Notes: a model not told the origin generated them from the sequence alone. A DNA stretch of 14,148 nucleotides from Apophysomyces variabilis (GCA_002749535.1 MZZL01000022.1:1-14148), one strand, 5' to 3'; numbered from the stretch's first letter, positions 6,339-14,081 are shown. Numbers and translations are program-made.

Positions 6339-9300
6339 GTATCGATAACATCACTCTAACCATTTTTAATGCTACTGGGCTTCGCAAACAAGCCATTGGA
6401 TCTATATTAACTCATACACAGAACTCCTCTCTTCTTTTCATCACTGAAACCTGGCTCCTTTCTCCTAACCAATACCTCACCCACTGGACTCAACATCACG
6501 TCTACGGCACCCATACTAACCACAACCGTTTCCGCGGACAAATGGGAATAAGCCTACTTATTAATCCCTCCTGTACTTACCCAGTCAACTTTATTCCTGA
6601 TCCCGACCCGACCTATTCCCCATACCATCTGACATGCACATTAGCTGAGATACTCATCCACTGCGTTTATCTGCCTCCCTCTATATCCGACACATTTGCC
6701 CTCGAAATTCTTAATCACCTCGCGCTCCAACACCCTAGTACATCGAATACTATCTTTTGCGGCGATTTCAACGCCCGTGTAGGGCGCTTACTGGGCGACC
6801 ATGCCTCCAATCCCCGTGGAACGCTAGTTGCCAATTGGATAAAGGAAAATGGCTTTACGCTATGGAATTCTACATTGGCGTTCGGTCAACCAACCCTGCT
6901 CCGATATAATGGATCTAGTATCATTGACTGGTATATTAGTGCTAACCCTCTCCTCAACCCCTCCATGTGCATTAGGGATGATCTCTCTCTTGGATCTGAC
7001 CATAAACTAGTTCACCTTACATTTGACAGCACCACTCCAGCCCCCCCCCCCACCGTATCTTCCCGTCGCTTATGGCGCCTTAGCAAACTGGCTAATGACC
7101 ATATCTTCACCCAGTACGTCCAGGAGTTCCGTTCCAACATTGAGCCTCTTAGGCAACAACTTCAGCTCCTGCTCAACAATCCGTCCCTTGCTCTCACTCT
7201 TGACGGCATAGACGCCTTAGCGGCAAAATTCAATGACGCGATTTACCAAGCATTGGATAAAACCGTTGGCCCCCAGCAACGCTCTCCGCGCCACCACCAT
7301 GAATTTTGGACTGATGAGTTAGACCGCCTTGTACAACATAGAGAATACTGCTACAAGAAATGGAGAAGAGCAATTGGAACCGCAAAACTAACATGGTGGC
7401 TACGGCATCAAAAAGCCAGCGCCAATGTCAGAAAAGCCATTAACCGACGCAGATATCAAACATGGCGAGCATTCTGCAATAAGCTTGCCAATGGTGACTT
7501 TCACTCTGCCACGGCCACGATGAAACGCATACGTCAGGGACGAACTCTTCATCCCAGCTTCTCCGACCCTGCAGGTCCACAGGCTGCAGCAGATCGAATG
7601 GCCAGTCACCTTGAGGGAGTCTATAACGGACACCTCTTGGAAGACAATATACCTATGGTAAACGCTGCCTCTGGGACCATCTGGTCAGATACCCTTCCTC
7701 TTCGCAGTTTCTCGCATATTGATAACAGCCCGTTCAATCTTGGGTCTGTGACTGAAGCCCTCAAGCGTCTTCCAGTACGCAAAGCACCTGGACCTGATCA
7801 TATTCAGTGAAATGCTAAAACCTATCCTTGACCACATCGCCCCTGTCCTAGCTGATCTTTTCAATGTATGCTGGTTGTGGTCCAAAACACCCACATTGTG
7901 GCGTATTGCTCAAGTTGTGCCTATCTATAAGAAAGGCCCAGTCACCGATCCCGCCAACTATCGACCCATCAGCCTGACGTCCGTTATCCGCAAAGTCATG
8001 GAATATTGCCTTCAACAACCACTGTCTGCGGCGTTTCCACAGCTGGATATGGCACAAGGCGGTTTCCGACCTGCTCGCAGTGCGCTAGATCAGGCCTTGG
8101 CTCTACAAGAACTATGTCTAATTCACAAAGCGAGACATGGAGCATCACCGGTACTAGCATTCCTTGATATAAAATCTGCATATGACACGGTTGACCGCCG
8201 TATTATATGGCGAGCTCTTACAGTCTACTCTCCCCCTCCCCTTCTAGCTCTTTTGAAATCATTGTTTGACGACGTTTTTATAGAAGTTCTCTTGTCCAAT
8301 GTTGCCTCTCGCCGGTTTTGCCCTGTCACAGGTGTTCTGCAAGGCTCAGTCCTTTCTCCCTTTTTATATTCTGTTTACATCAATGATTTACCTCAAACCC
8401 TTCGCACTTATCCTTCCGCCCCTCTGTCCTTACCAAATCCCTCTCACTCTGATTTTCTTTCTTCCCATACACCCACCGTATATAGTCTGCCTAACCAACT
8501 AAATTGCCTCCTGTATGCCGACGACGTGGCTCTAATTGGTACCTGGGAGTCAATGCCAGTTCTCCTCCAAAAATGTGAGAACCATAGCATCCAGCTCGGA
8601 TATAGGTGGAACCCAAGCAAGTGTGTGGTCTTGTATGACTTCACCGAGGCCCCCAATCCCTGTCCCCCACTGCAACTCTATAATACTGTCATACCCTGCG
8701 AACAACACTTCAAATACCTTGGTGTTCCTTTCAATGGCAAGGGAAATATCGACGCACAACAGCTTGTCACCAGTAACTCCTCCTCTGCTCTCTCCTCAAT
8801 GCGCGTCCTTCATGGCATTGGTTTGAGCCCTACAGGTCTACCTCGTTTGCTCGCCTGCCGCATTTACCAGCAATTTATCCGACCATGTCTCGAATATGGC
8901 CTGGCTATCAGCACCTTTAGCGCTAGAGACATTAAACATCTGGAAGCTGCACAGGACAACTGCCTGCGGATGATTTATGGTGGACATTGCACTTCTAGTA
9001 CCAAGGTGATGCAACATATCGCCAAACTCCCTGCTATGACCGATCGCATCTCCATCCTCCAAGCAAAGTTTATTCTCCGTTCGCTACATCTTCCCAATGA
9101 TACCCTCATTTCTCTCCTCCTGCCCACCTTACTTGCCAACTCTCAGAGCCACTGGCAACAATTGACCCGTACTCGTCTCTGGATTCAGCTCCCATCCCCC
9201 TACTCTGCCATCACCGCACGTACACTCAAACAAACTGCTCGCCAGCTTCTACAGACCACATATGAGGCCCGATGCTCCCAGCCAGCGTCAAAGTTACTCC

Positions 9301-9713
9301 GAGCTTGCCGTCCAGCGTTGGGGGTGGATCCGATCCTCTGGCTACCTATGGCAAACCATGAACGCAGTCGCTGCATTAGATGGCAGCTCGGATGGTTGCC
9401 TGGTAAACCGCAGCAATGCCAATGCAAAACAGGCCATACCAGCAAATCCCATCTTACCACTTGCCTCCGCCTTCACAATCGACTCCACCTTTCACCTTCT
9501 GTCACTGCTGATCCAATCTCCTACATACTGAACCAGCTTCCAAAAGCTCGACCCTCATCTGCACGACGCCAAGCCTACTGGCGCTGCATCTGGCCCATCC
9601 TCTGCCAAACCCTTGTGCAAATCGACTACTACTGCCATGGAAAACCCTGCCCTCCATTTGACCCTGCCCTCGGACTCCCACTTCTGAAGTGGCTGGAAGA
9701 CACTCCCCCTTGA
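6335..9713 (+). pseudogene. LINE ORF2: endonuclease-reverse transcriptase, one frameshift
   Basis: The first segment (6335-7810) starts at the ATGA overlap and encodes an APE-type endonuclease: N12, E38 (ITETW), D144/N146 (GDFNAR), D198 (SIIDWY) and D222-H223 (GSDHK). It runs to the RT start motif KAPGPDHI and hits TGA at 7808-7810. The second segment is in another frame. It reads SEMLKP from 7806 and has an ATG at 7812, then YRPISLT, FLDIKSAYD, LQGSVLSP, the catalytic YADD (8514-8525) and a thumb. It ends with a CCHC-type zinc knuckle (CQC...H...C, about 9417-9464). No RNase H motif was seen. The break lies at about 7799-7808 and needs one base removed or two added. Everything else is intact, so this is a recent mutation or a sequencing error. 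An 11-base C run at 7041-7051 is in frame. The protein nicks target DNA and copies LINE RNA there. Confidence 0.85.
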
Positions 9714-10023
9714 CCCGTCTTTATTATGATTATTAAAAAAAAAAAAAACAAAAAAGAACAAAAAAAAAAGCCTCAGGATTCTTCTTCTAAAAAGTCATCT
9801 CTTTGTTTTCATTTTCATTTTCATATTCTTCCTCTACCCTTCTCCTTCCATATAACTATCTTTTTGCCTTTCCCATCTTCCATTGTGTTGTTTCTCTTTC
9901 CCTTTTCCCTGTTCCACTGTTCAGGGTTTTTTAATGGACTGTTCCTTTACAGACCGGACGAGAGCAATTAGGCTTAAACAAGCGTGTGTTCACCGTCATT
10001 AATAAAAATTAAAGATTTTCACC
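9714..10023 (+). other. LINE 3' UTR with conserved 3' end and AATAAA
   Basis: After the TGA comes an A-rich tract (about 9734-9769), then a pyrimidine-rich block with ATTTTC repeats (about 9805-9825). The 3' end runs from ACCGGACGAGAGC at 9953 through CACCGTCATTAA to AATAAA at 10001-10006. The same terminal block closes the minus-strand LINE at 11539-11607. TTCACCGT occurs twice, at 9989-9996 and 10018-10025, the second copy straddling the insertion junction. There is no terminal poly(A) tail; the A-rich tract is internal, about 250 bp before the end. The shared end suggests the reverse transcriptase recognises a specific RNA 3' structure. Confidence 0.65.
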
Positions 10024-10033
10024 GTACCTCCAA
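10024..10033 (+). repeat. 3' copy of LINE target-site duplication GTACCTCCAA
   Basis: Identical to 4824-4833 and directly after the conserved LINE 3' end (TTTTCACC). It marks the right insertion boundary. Confidence 0.6.
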
Positions 10034-10110
10034 TTTACTGGCATCCATTTTAGAGGTACTTTTTCAATTTCCTTTTTCGGGGGGTACCTCTAAGAGGGTT
10101 ACCTCTAAAA
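10034..10110 (+). repeat. Outer part of the right MULE end, displaced by the LINE
   Basis: It contains GAGGTAC (10051), GGGGGTACCTC (10080-10090) and GGTTACCTC (10097-10105), preceded by CAATTTCCTTTTT. Its reverse complement reads AGAGGTA, spacer, AGAGGTACCCCCCG, AAAAAGGAAATTG, closely matching the left end at 186-215. It has the same orientation as 4741-4833, so the two most simply form one right end split by the LINE. It could instead be part of a separate, related element. Confidence 0.5.
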
Positions 10111-10440
10111 TATAGTCACCCCTCTTTTTCTTCTCCTCTTCGAAATAAAGAGGTAGTTACATTCACAATATAGATTGATGAAGCTTTCGGCTTTACAACA
10201 TGGCCAGTCTTGGCGGTCTAATTGTAAAGGTAAAGCAGAAACAGTTACATACCTGGCACCACAACACAAACTATTGTGACTTTCCATAGTTTTGAAAGAG
10301 GCAATGCTTAGATAAGTGGCTTATGCCTACTTAAGCTTAGATACAAATTTGCACTATACAGAGGAATGTTGTAGCAATGCATAGACTACATTGTCATAAT
10401 ATACCGTCCAGTTCTGTTGTAAATACGCTGAAGCCAATTG
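10111..10440. other. Spacer between MULE end and lectin gene, no gene seen
   Basis: About 330 bp with no supported coding frame; the minus-strand frame at 10105-10287 has no recognisable motif. It contains GAGGTAGTTAC near 10150, a weak echo of the GGTACC motifs. Confidence 0.5.
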
Positions 10441-10445
10441 AATAT

Positions 10446-10453
10446 TATAAATT
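10446..10453 (+). promoter_or_regulatory. TATA box of the lectin gene
   Basis: TATAAATT lies 40 bp before the ATG at 10486, which would allow a very short leader starting around 10475. This is position and consensus only. Confidence 0.4.
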
Positions 10454-10485
10454 CGAGAGCTATATTTTCGACGTCCCTGTAAAAC

Positions 10486-10881
10486 ATGTCTGTATCATTG
10501 CCCAGTGGTGTCTTTAAGCTCGAAAACCAACAAACTGGTAACTGGATCGCCAACAACGGTAATGGTCCTGCCAATATTGTAGCCTGGAGAGGTACCGACT
10601 ATCCCGATCAGTACTGGAAGGTTGTCTCAGAGCAGGGCAGCTATTTCAAGCTCGAAAACAATTATACTGGTAATTGGATCGCTAACAATGCCGAGGGCAT
10701 TGTACCATACCGAGGCAATGATTATCCCGACCAGTATTGGAAGATTGTATCGCAAAACGGTGATTTTTTCAAGTTCGAAAACAAACAAACCGGTAACTGG
10801 ATCGCTAACAATGCCAAGGGCATTGTAGCATACCGAGGCAATGACTATCCTGATCAGTATTGGAAGGTCATTACTCCTTGA
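10486..10881 (+). CDS. QxW beta-trefoil (ricin-B-like) lectin, 131 residues
   Basis: A small intact frame made almost entirely of three tandem units: residues about 8-50, 51-91 and 92-131. Each unit reads FKLEN or FKFEN, then TGNWIANN, then YRGNDY or WRGTDY, then PDQYWK. The DQYW element is the QxW motif of the R-type lectin fold, and three repeats of about 41 residues are the size of one complete beta-trefoil. Such proteins bind sugars on glycans. No signal peptide or membrane segment is visible, so the protein is probably cytosolic, like many fungal trefoil lectins used in defence or storage; that role is inference. The repeats are also close at DNA level (123-bp period), showing recent internal duplication or homogenisation. 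The ATG is the first in frame after the TATA box. No intron or disrupting mutation is seen. It is the only gene in the window that does not look like part of a mobile element. Confidence 0.75.
   Translation: MSVSLPSGVFKLENQQTGNWIANNGNGPANIVAWRGTDYPDQYWKVVSEQGSYFKLENNYTGNWIANNAEGIVPYRGNDYPDQYWKIVSQNGDFFKFENKQTGNWIANNAKGIVAYRGNDYPDQYWKVITP
10507..10878 (+). repeat. Three tandem coding repeats of about 123-129 bp
   Basis: Units start at about 10507, 10636 and 10759. Units 2 and 3 are the most alike (for example AATTGGATCGCTAACAATGC against AACTGGATCGCTAACAATGC). Unit 1 is two codons longer, with the extra GNGPAN segment. Confidence 0.8.
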
Positions 10882-11523
10882 ATTTTTAGTCTTTGTAGCG
10901 ATTGCATTAATGTCGATGTTTTATAACTTCGTTGATGTGCATGTTTGATAATAGTTACAATAAGAACAATGCCATGTCACAATTATTTTTTGTGCTGGTT
11001 TGATAACATATTTGCTATGCCATGTTGTTAGCACAGTTCCTTATACTTACGCTATGTCATGTAATACCGTTATAATGCTTGAACGGAAATCTAAATAGTT
11101 CCACTGGACAATGCATGTTTTTGGTGAGCGTTCATGGAAGCGACGATCAGCAGATGACTTACAACACGCGAAATAGCGACAACAACATGTACCGCTATGA
11201 TAACGGATGGTTACTATAAATATGGTACGGTGTGCAAATAACGTTACAACTAAAGACATAGATCGATCCTGACACAAAGAACACTTCAGCCAATTGGAAA
11301 CCACGTTATAGGGACAGAAACAAGATCTACTAAATAAATTGGTCAAAGTGGTATGGAAGAGAAGGGTGGTAGTCAATTGAGGTAGTGGAGAGGTGGAGAC
11401 ACACTGAAGTTAGCGAACGTTTCGAAGAAATCAGTCAATGTGTTGTACCATAATATCTGAGCCTGGTCCAGTATAACAGGCATAACAGTTGACTTATAAA
11501 TCGTTACCTGGTCGCAATATGTT
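10882..11523. other. Lectin 3' flank, no further gene recognised
   Basis: About 640 bp. Only a weak AATAAG near 10959 could serve as a polyadenylation signal. The minus-strand frame at 11047-11376 has no recognisable domain and a Cys/Thr-rich composition typical of chance frames. Confidence 0.5.
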
Positions 11524-11538
11524 CTTTCTCATATACAG
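11524..11538 (+). repeat. Left copy of 15-bp target duplication CTTTCTCATATACAG
   Basis: Perfect 15-bp match to 12322-12336. The two copies flank exactly the minus-strand LINE fragment, and the flanking bases differ on both sides. Confidence 0.85.
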
Positions 11539-11551
11539 GTGAAAGTTGAAT

Positions 11552-11557
11552 TTTATT
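11552..11557 (-). terminator. AATAAA of the truncated LINE 3' end
   Basis: TTTATT on the plus strand is AATAAA on the LINE strand, about 14 bases before the LINE 3' boundary. It occupies the same place as the AATAAA at 10001-10006 in the larger LINE. Confidence 0.45.
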
Positions 11558-11719
11558 TAATGACGGTGAGCGCTGCGCTTATCAAAGCATGTCCGCTCTC
11601 GCCCGGTCAGAAAAAAGAAAGGGAAATGAAAAAACCATGACATGGCAGCAGGGAAAAAAGGAAGGAGGGTGTAGGAAAAAGTTACAGATGAAGGGAAGGG
11701 TAGGGAGATGTCGAGGTAG

Positions 11720-12321
11720 CTAGTCAGAATTGATCCAGTGTAAAAAGTTTTGGGTAATGGGAATGTCAGAAGTGAGATGACAGTCGGTATGGGAGCTATC
11801 AGGGTGGCAAGCCTGATCAATTTCTGTTAAGATCTGTTGAAGTAATGGCCAAGTGCGACTCCAATACAATCGCTGCTGTGGGAGACGAGGTGCTTTATGA
11901 GGGAGGCGATTGAGTACGGTAGAGATTGGGTCATGGATTGTTGAGGGCACTTGGAGGCGAGAATGAGTATCAAAGCAGATGATAAAGTGGTTGCGACTGG
12001 TATGGCCATGTCTGCAATGGGGACAGGATCTCAGCTTTCCCCCAGGTATCCAACCTAAACGCCAGCGAGTGCACCGGCTACGTTCCATGCGGGTCATAGG
12101 GATCCAGGTAATAGGATCTATACCTAATGAGGGTCGACAGGCAGTCAACAGTACTGCATTATTTCCTGATCGGCTTAAGGATAGGTTTTCAGAGCGGAAA
12201 GTGTGGAAAAGGGCACGGAGATCAGAGGCATTAGGATTGCTTGTTTGAGTAGTAAGACGGGTCCATAATGCCGTTTGCTGCAGCTTGGACCAGTGACTGG
12301 TGGAATAGTTAGTGAGGTGTG
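11720..12321 (-). pseudogene. C-terminal fragment of LINE ORF2
   Basis: About 200 codons matching the C-terminus of the larger LINE's ORF2. Shared blocks are ACRPSLGIDPITWIPM against ACRPALGVDPILWLPM, then ERSRCTRWRLGWIPG, the CCHC knuckle (CPHC...GHTSRNHFIIC) and DPISTVLNRLP. The knuckle has the standard CPHC pair where the other copy has CQC. The stop (TAG) is at 11720-11722. There is no own start: upstream of 12321 the frame runs into the pogo terminus. No internal stop or frameshift remains, so the insertion is fairly young. No endonuclease or RT motifs are left, so it cannot function. Confidence 0.85.
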
Positions 12322-12336
12322 CTTTCTCATATACAG
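12322..12336 (+). repeat. Right copy of 15-bp target duplication, overlapping the pogo end
   Basis: The last three bases (CAG) are the first three of the pogo terminal repeat starting at 12334, and the TA at 12332-12333 is the expected TA target of a Tc1/mariner-superfamily element. The LINE therefore inserted 3 bp inside the pogo terminus, after the pogo was in place. Confidence 0.8.
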
Positions 12337-12411
12337 TGCCCCCCGCTATTGTCAATGCCTCCGTTAGGCTATACTGATTGAAAATAGACGGGGGGTGACA
12401 TTAACGGGGAG
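12334..12411 (+). repeat. Pogo left terminus with iterated inverted motifs
   Basis: CCCCCCGCTATTGTCAAT (12339-12356) recurs in inverted orientation at 12377-12395 (ATTGAAAATAGACGGGGGG), and a shorter inverted copy at 12399-12410 contains CATTAACGGGGA. The first pair can form a hairpin with a stem of about 18 bp and a few mismatches around a 20-base loop. Repeated sites in a terminus are typical of transposase-binding arrays. Confidence 0.6.
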
Positions 12412-12417
12412 GTGCAA

Positions 12418-12510
12418 TGACTCAACGTAGTACAAAAATACTAGTTATCCACTAACATTGGCTATGATTAAGCAGTGACTCATTTGCACTGTACAATGAC
12501 CTATGAGTCA
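12418..12510 (+). promoter_or_regulatory. Three TGASTCA bZIP sites upstream of the pogo transposase
   Basis: TGACTCA at 12418-12424 and 12476-12482 and TGAGTCA at 12504-12510 lie 95-187 bp before the ATG at 12605. TGASTCA is bound by AP-1/Gcn4-type bZIP factors. Three perfect sites in 93 bp far exceed chance density (about one per 8 kb). ATAAATAAA at about 12556 could be a weak TATA element. Control by a stress or starvation bZIP factor is an inference. Confidence 0.45.
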
Positions 12511-12604
12511 TGTCTGATAAATGAGCTGTCATTGTTATCATTCTCTACGATATACATAAATAAAGTGAATAGTATTGCAAGAAACTGGATAGTTTCAGTA
12601 CAAA

Positions 12605-13291
12605 ATGGTTCAACAATACGTCTCGCTGACTACCGCTCAAAAAACGGCACTCTTCAAAAAGAAAACCGATAATCCGCGTTTAACCAATGCGCAGTTGTCA
12701 GCCTGGGCTAAAGATGAGTTCAAGTTGGAAAAGCCACCAAATATCACTACCATATCCAAGCTCTTGAAGCGCCCCCGAGAAGATAAAGAAGATTATACGT
12801 TTCAATGGAAAAAGAAGCAGCGTAGCTGTGCCCATGCGGTAACACTTAAGTTTAATGACTAATGTGGCTTACAGTTAGTATTCTAGAAACTGGAAGAGGC
12901 TTTGGCACTATGGATTCAGGTTGCAGAACAAAATAACATCCAGACGAAATGGGATATGATCAAGAAAGCTGGTCAAAAAATAGCAGACAAATTGCAAATC
13001 CCGGAAAATGAACGAATCAAATTTTCCAATGGCTGGCAGCATCGTTTTCAAAAGCGTTATAGCATTGGGGTGCACAGAATCCATGGTGAAGCAGGTGCCG
13101 TCGATGAAGAAGCAATAACTACTTCTATAGCATCAATTAGAAGAAAGATTGCTTCTTACCATCCTTGCGATGTATACAATATGGATGAGACTGCGCTGTA
13201 TTACAGTGAACCACCAGCTACAACAATCACTGTGGGAAATTTTTCGTCGGATTCGTCGGGAAATCGACGTCGTGGCGTCGGGTTCGTCTAA
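12605..13291 (+). pseudogene. Pogo/CENP-B-like transposase, two exons, truncated
   Basis: Exon 1 (12605-12838, 78 codons) begins at an ATG in good context (AAAATGG) and encodes the first CENP-B-type helix-turn-helix (LTTAQKTALFKKK to TTISKLLKRP). Exon 2 (from 12887) continues with the Tc5-type second DNA-binding domain: LEEALALWIQVAEQNNI, then NGWQHRFQKRYSI. The DDE domain begins with YNMDETALYY, whose first catalytic Asp is codon 13184. After PPATTIT (about 13227) similarity is lost and the frame stops at 13289. Another frame (13231-13361) reads REIDVVASGSSKKLKIF, reminiscent of the block that follows in intact relatives, so a frameshift near 13235 is likely. The second and third catalytic acids were not found. 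Family proteins are about 500 residues; only about 212 are readable here. It could bind the element's ends but not catalyse. Confidence 0.8.
12839..12886 (+). other. 48-bp phase-0 intron in the pogo transposase
   Basis: The donor is GCG|GTAACA and the acceptor TATTCTAG|AAA, with a GACTAATG branch candidate at about 12857. Removing it joins CAHA to KLEEALALW in frame, as expected for the family (the second domain usually begins LExALxxW). The shared GTAACA donor supports the MULE intron call. Confidence 0.75.
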
Positions 13292-13361
13292 AAAATTGAA
13301 GATATTTTCACCAAGTCAATTCCTCTCCGCTATTCATTTTTTCGACGAGACAGATTTTTAA

Positions 13362-13776
13362 AAACGGTTCATTTTTCCTTTATATCGGCTATTAGATTTG
13401 CTCAAGATTATCAGGTGGAGCCCACCTTCAACAAAGCCATGGTACACATTAGAAGTGCCCAGTATATACGCGAGATACATTGGCAAACACTGTCGCTTCA
13501 CGTAAGATCCCGTATAGCTTGTACATCAATGTGTATAAAAAGTTGCTGTGATAGGACATTATTATCATGTTTGAGGAAAAATAAAACACTTTATGAATCT
13601 TTTGGTATGAACATAGAATCAGTAAGTTAAAACTATGATTCTAGCAAGCGTACGTTTATTCATCTCCAAGGGCTATGTGTTTTGTTGACTAGATTGCTGA
13701 GATGTTACACAGAAACTGACATACAATTTGCTGCGGTTACTTCTCGCAAAAAATTTTTTTTTCATGTTTTTCCATC
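13362..13776. other. Stretch without recognised gene
   Basis: About 415 bp. A 71-codon frame at 13415-13630 has no motif I recognise and no clear ATG context. No pogo terminal repeat or second catalytic motif is found here. Confidence 0.5.
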
Positions 13777-14081
13777 ATGACTAACCCATCTGATACCAAT
13801 GGCATTAACATCCGCCTAGAGAATAAGAAAAATCGCACGAGGAGTTGAAGGCTGACGAAACAGAGATTAAAGTAGATTGAAAAGGTCTACCTCTGTTGCT
13901 CTCTGAGAACAATGATATTGGTAACGTGGCTCTACCAGCTTCGTCCGCAAGAACCATCAAGGCACCGTACGAAACGGATGCCCTGGAAAAGAAGCAAGCC
14001 TTGGGTATGAATATAGGCCTGGTCAAGCAGTTTGTCGTCAACCCGAAAAGAGGAGATACCCGATGGCGTTATAACTGATAG
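13777..14081 (+). pseudogene. Decayed small coding remnant, family unknown
   Basis: An ATG at 13777 opens 23 codons (MTNPSDTNGINIRLENKK...). The frame then appears to shift by one near 13830 to a frame reading HEELKADETEIKVD, stop (TGA 13878), then LSENNDIGNVALPASSARTIK to the end KRGDTRWRYN with TGA at 14076. The downstream part has coding-like composition, rich in charged and aliphatic residues. One frameshift plus one stop suggests a dead gene or an exon of something larger. A 7-bp hairpin (CTGATAG/CTATCAG, 14075-14096) covers its end. I do not recognise the family. Confidence 0.35.

Larger units (their letters stand above)
4834..10023 (+). mobile_element. Near-complete non-LTR retrotransposon (LINE, ORF1-EN-RT type)
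   Basis: About 5.2 kb: 5' UTR, ORF1 (5034-6338), ORF2 with APE-type endonuclease and reverse transcriptase (6335-9713), and a 3' UTR with an internal A-rich tract and a conserved 3' end. No LTRs are present. Near-identity of the 5' UTR with the copy at 1-170 suggests a young family, yet this copy has one frameshift in ORF2. The 3' end is fixed by comparison with the minus-strand LINE at 11539-12321, which shares its last roughly 70 bp. The clade is uncertain; an EN-RT-CCHC layout without an obvious RNase H domain argues against a classical Tad1 element. Confidence 0.85.
11539..12321 (-). mobile_element. 5'-truncated LINE insertion, second subfamily
   Basis: A 783-bp insertion bounded by perfect 15-bp duplications. 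It contains only the C-terminal part of ORF2 plus the 3' UTR, the usual outcome of incomplete reverse transcription. Its 3' end on the minus strand (ACCGGGCGAGAGC, CACCGTCATTAAATAAAA, TTTCAC) matches that of the LINE ending at 10023, so the two are related. Coding parts diverge strongly, roughly half of the residues identical by eye. It is therefore a different subfamily sharing a 3' recognition end. Confidence 0.85.
12334..13361 (+). mobile_element. Pogo/Tigger-like DNA transposon, decayed at its 3' side
   Basis: It starts with CAGTGCCCCCC after a TA dinucleotide, followed by iterated inverted motifs (12339-12411), a leader with bZIP-type sites and a two-exon transposase with CENP-B-type helix-turn-helix domains. 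No matching inverted terminal repeat (GGGGGGCACTG) is found up to 14148, and the catalytic domain is lost after the first Asp. The element is therefore 3'-truncated or its right part was replaced. The right boundary given is only where the last pogo-like coding similarity ends. Confidence 0.7.

Noticed and set aside
7799..7812. Programmed frameshifting in LINE ORF2
   Set aside because: No classical slippery heptamer is visible, and the position inside the RT core is not one where known LINEs frameshift; a mutation is more likely.
9726..9771. The A-rich tract as the LINE poly(A) tail and 3' end
   Set aside because: The related LINE on the minus strand shares about 70 bp that lie about 250 bp further downstream, and the target duplication also sits at 10024, so the tract is internal.
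11047..11376. A 109-codon minus-strand frame downstream of the lectin gene
   Set aside because: No domain, no promoter or polyadenylation context, and Cys/Thr-rich composition; likely chance.
13415..13630. A 71-codon plus-strand frame as the continuation of the pogo transposase
   Set aside because: No second catalytic Asp motif or other family block is seen in any frame here.
13805..14041. A 78-codon minus-strand frame at the right edge
   Set aside because: It lies antisense to the more coding-like plus-strand remnant and has no motif; treated as a shadow.
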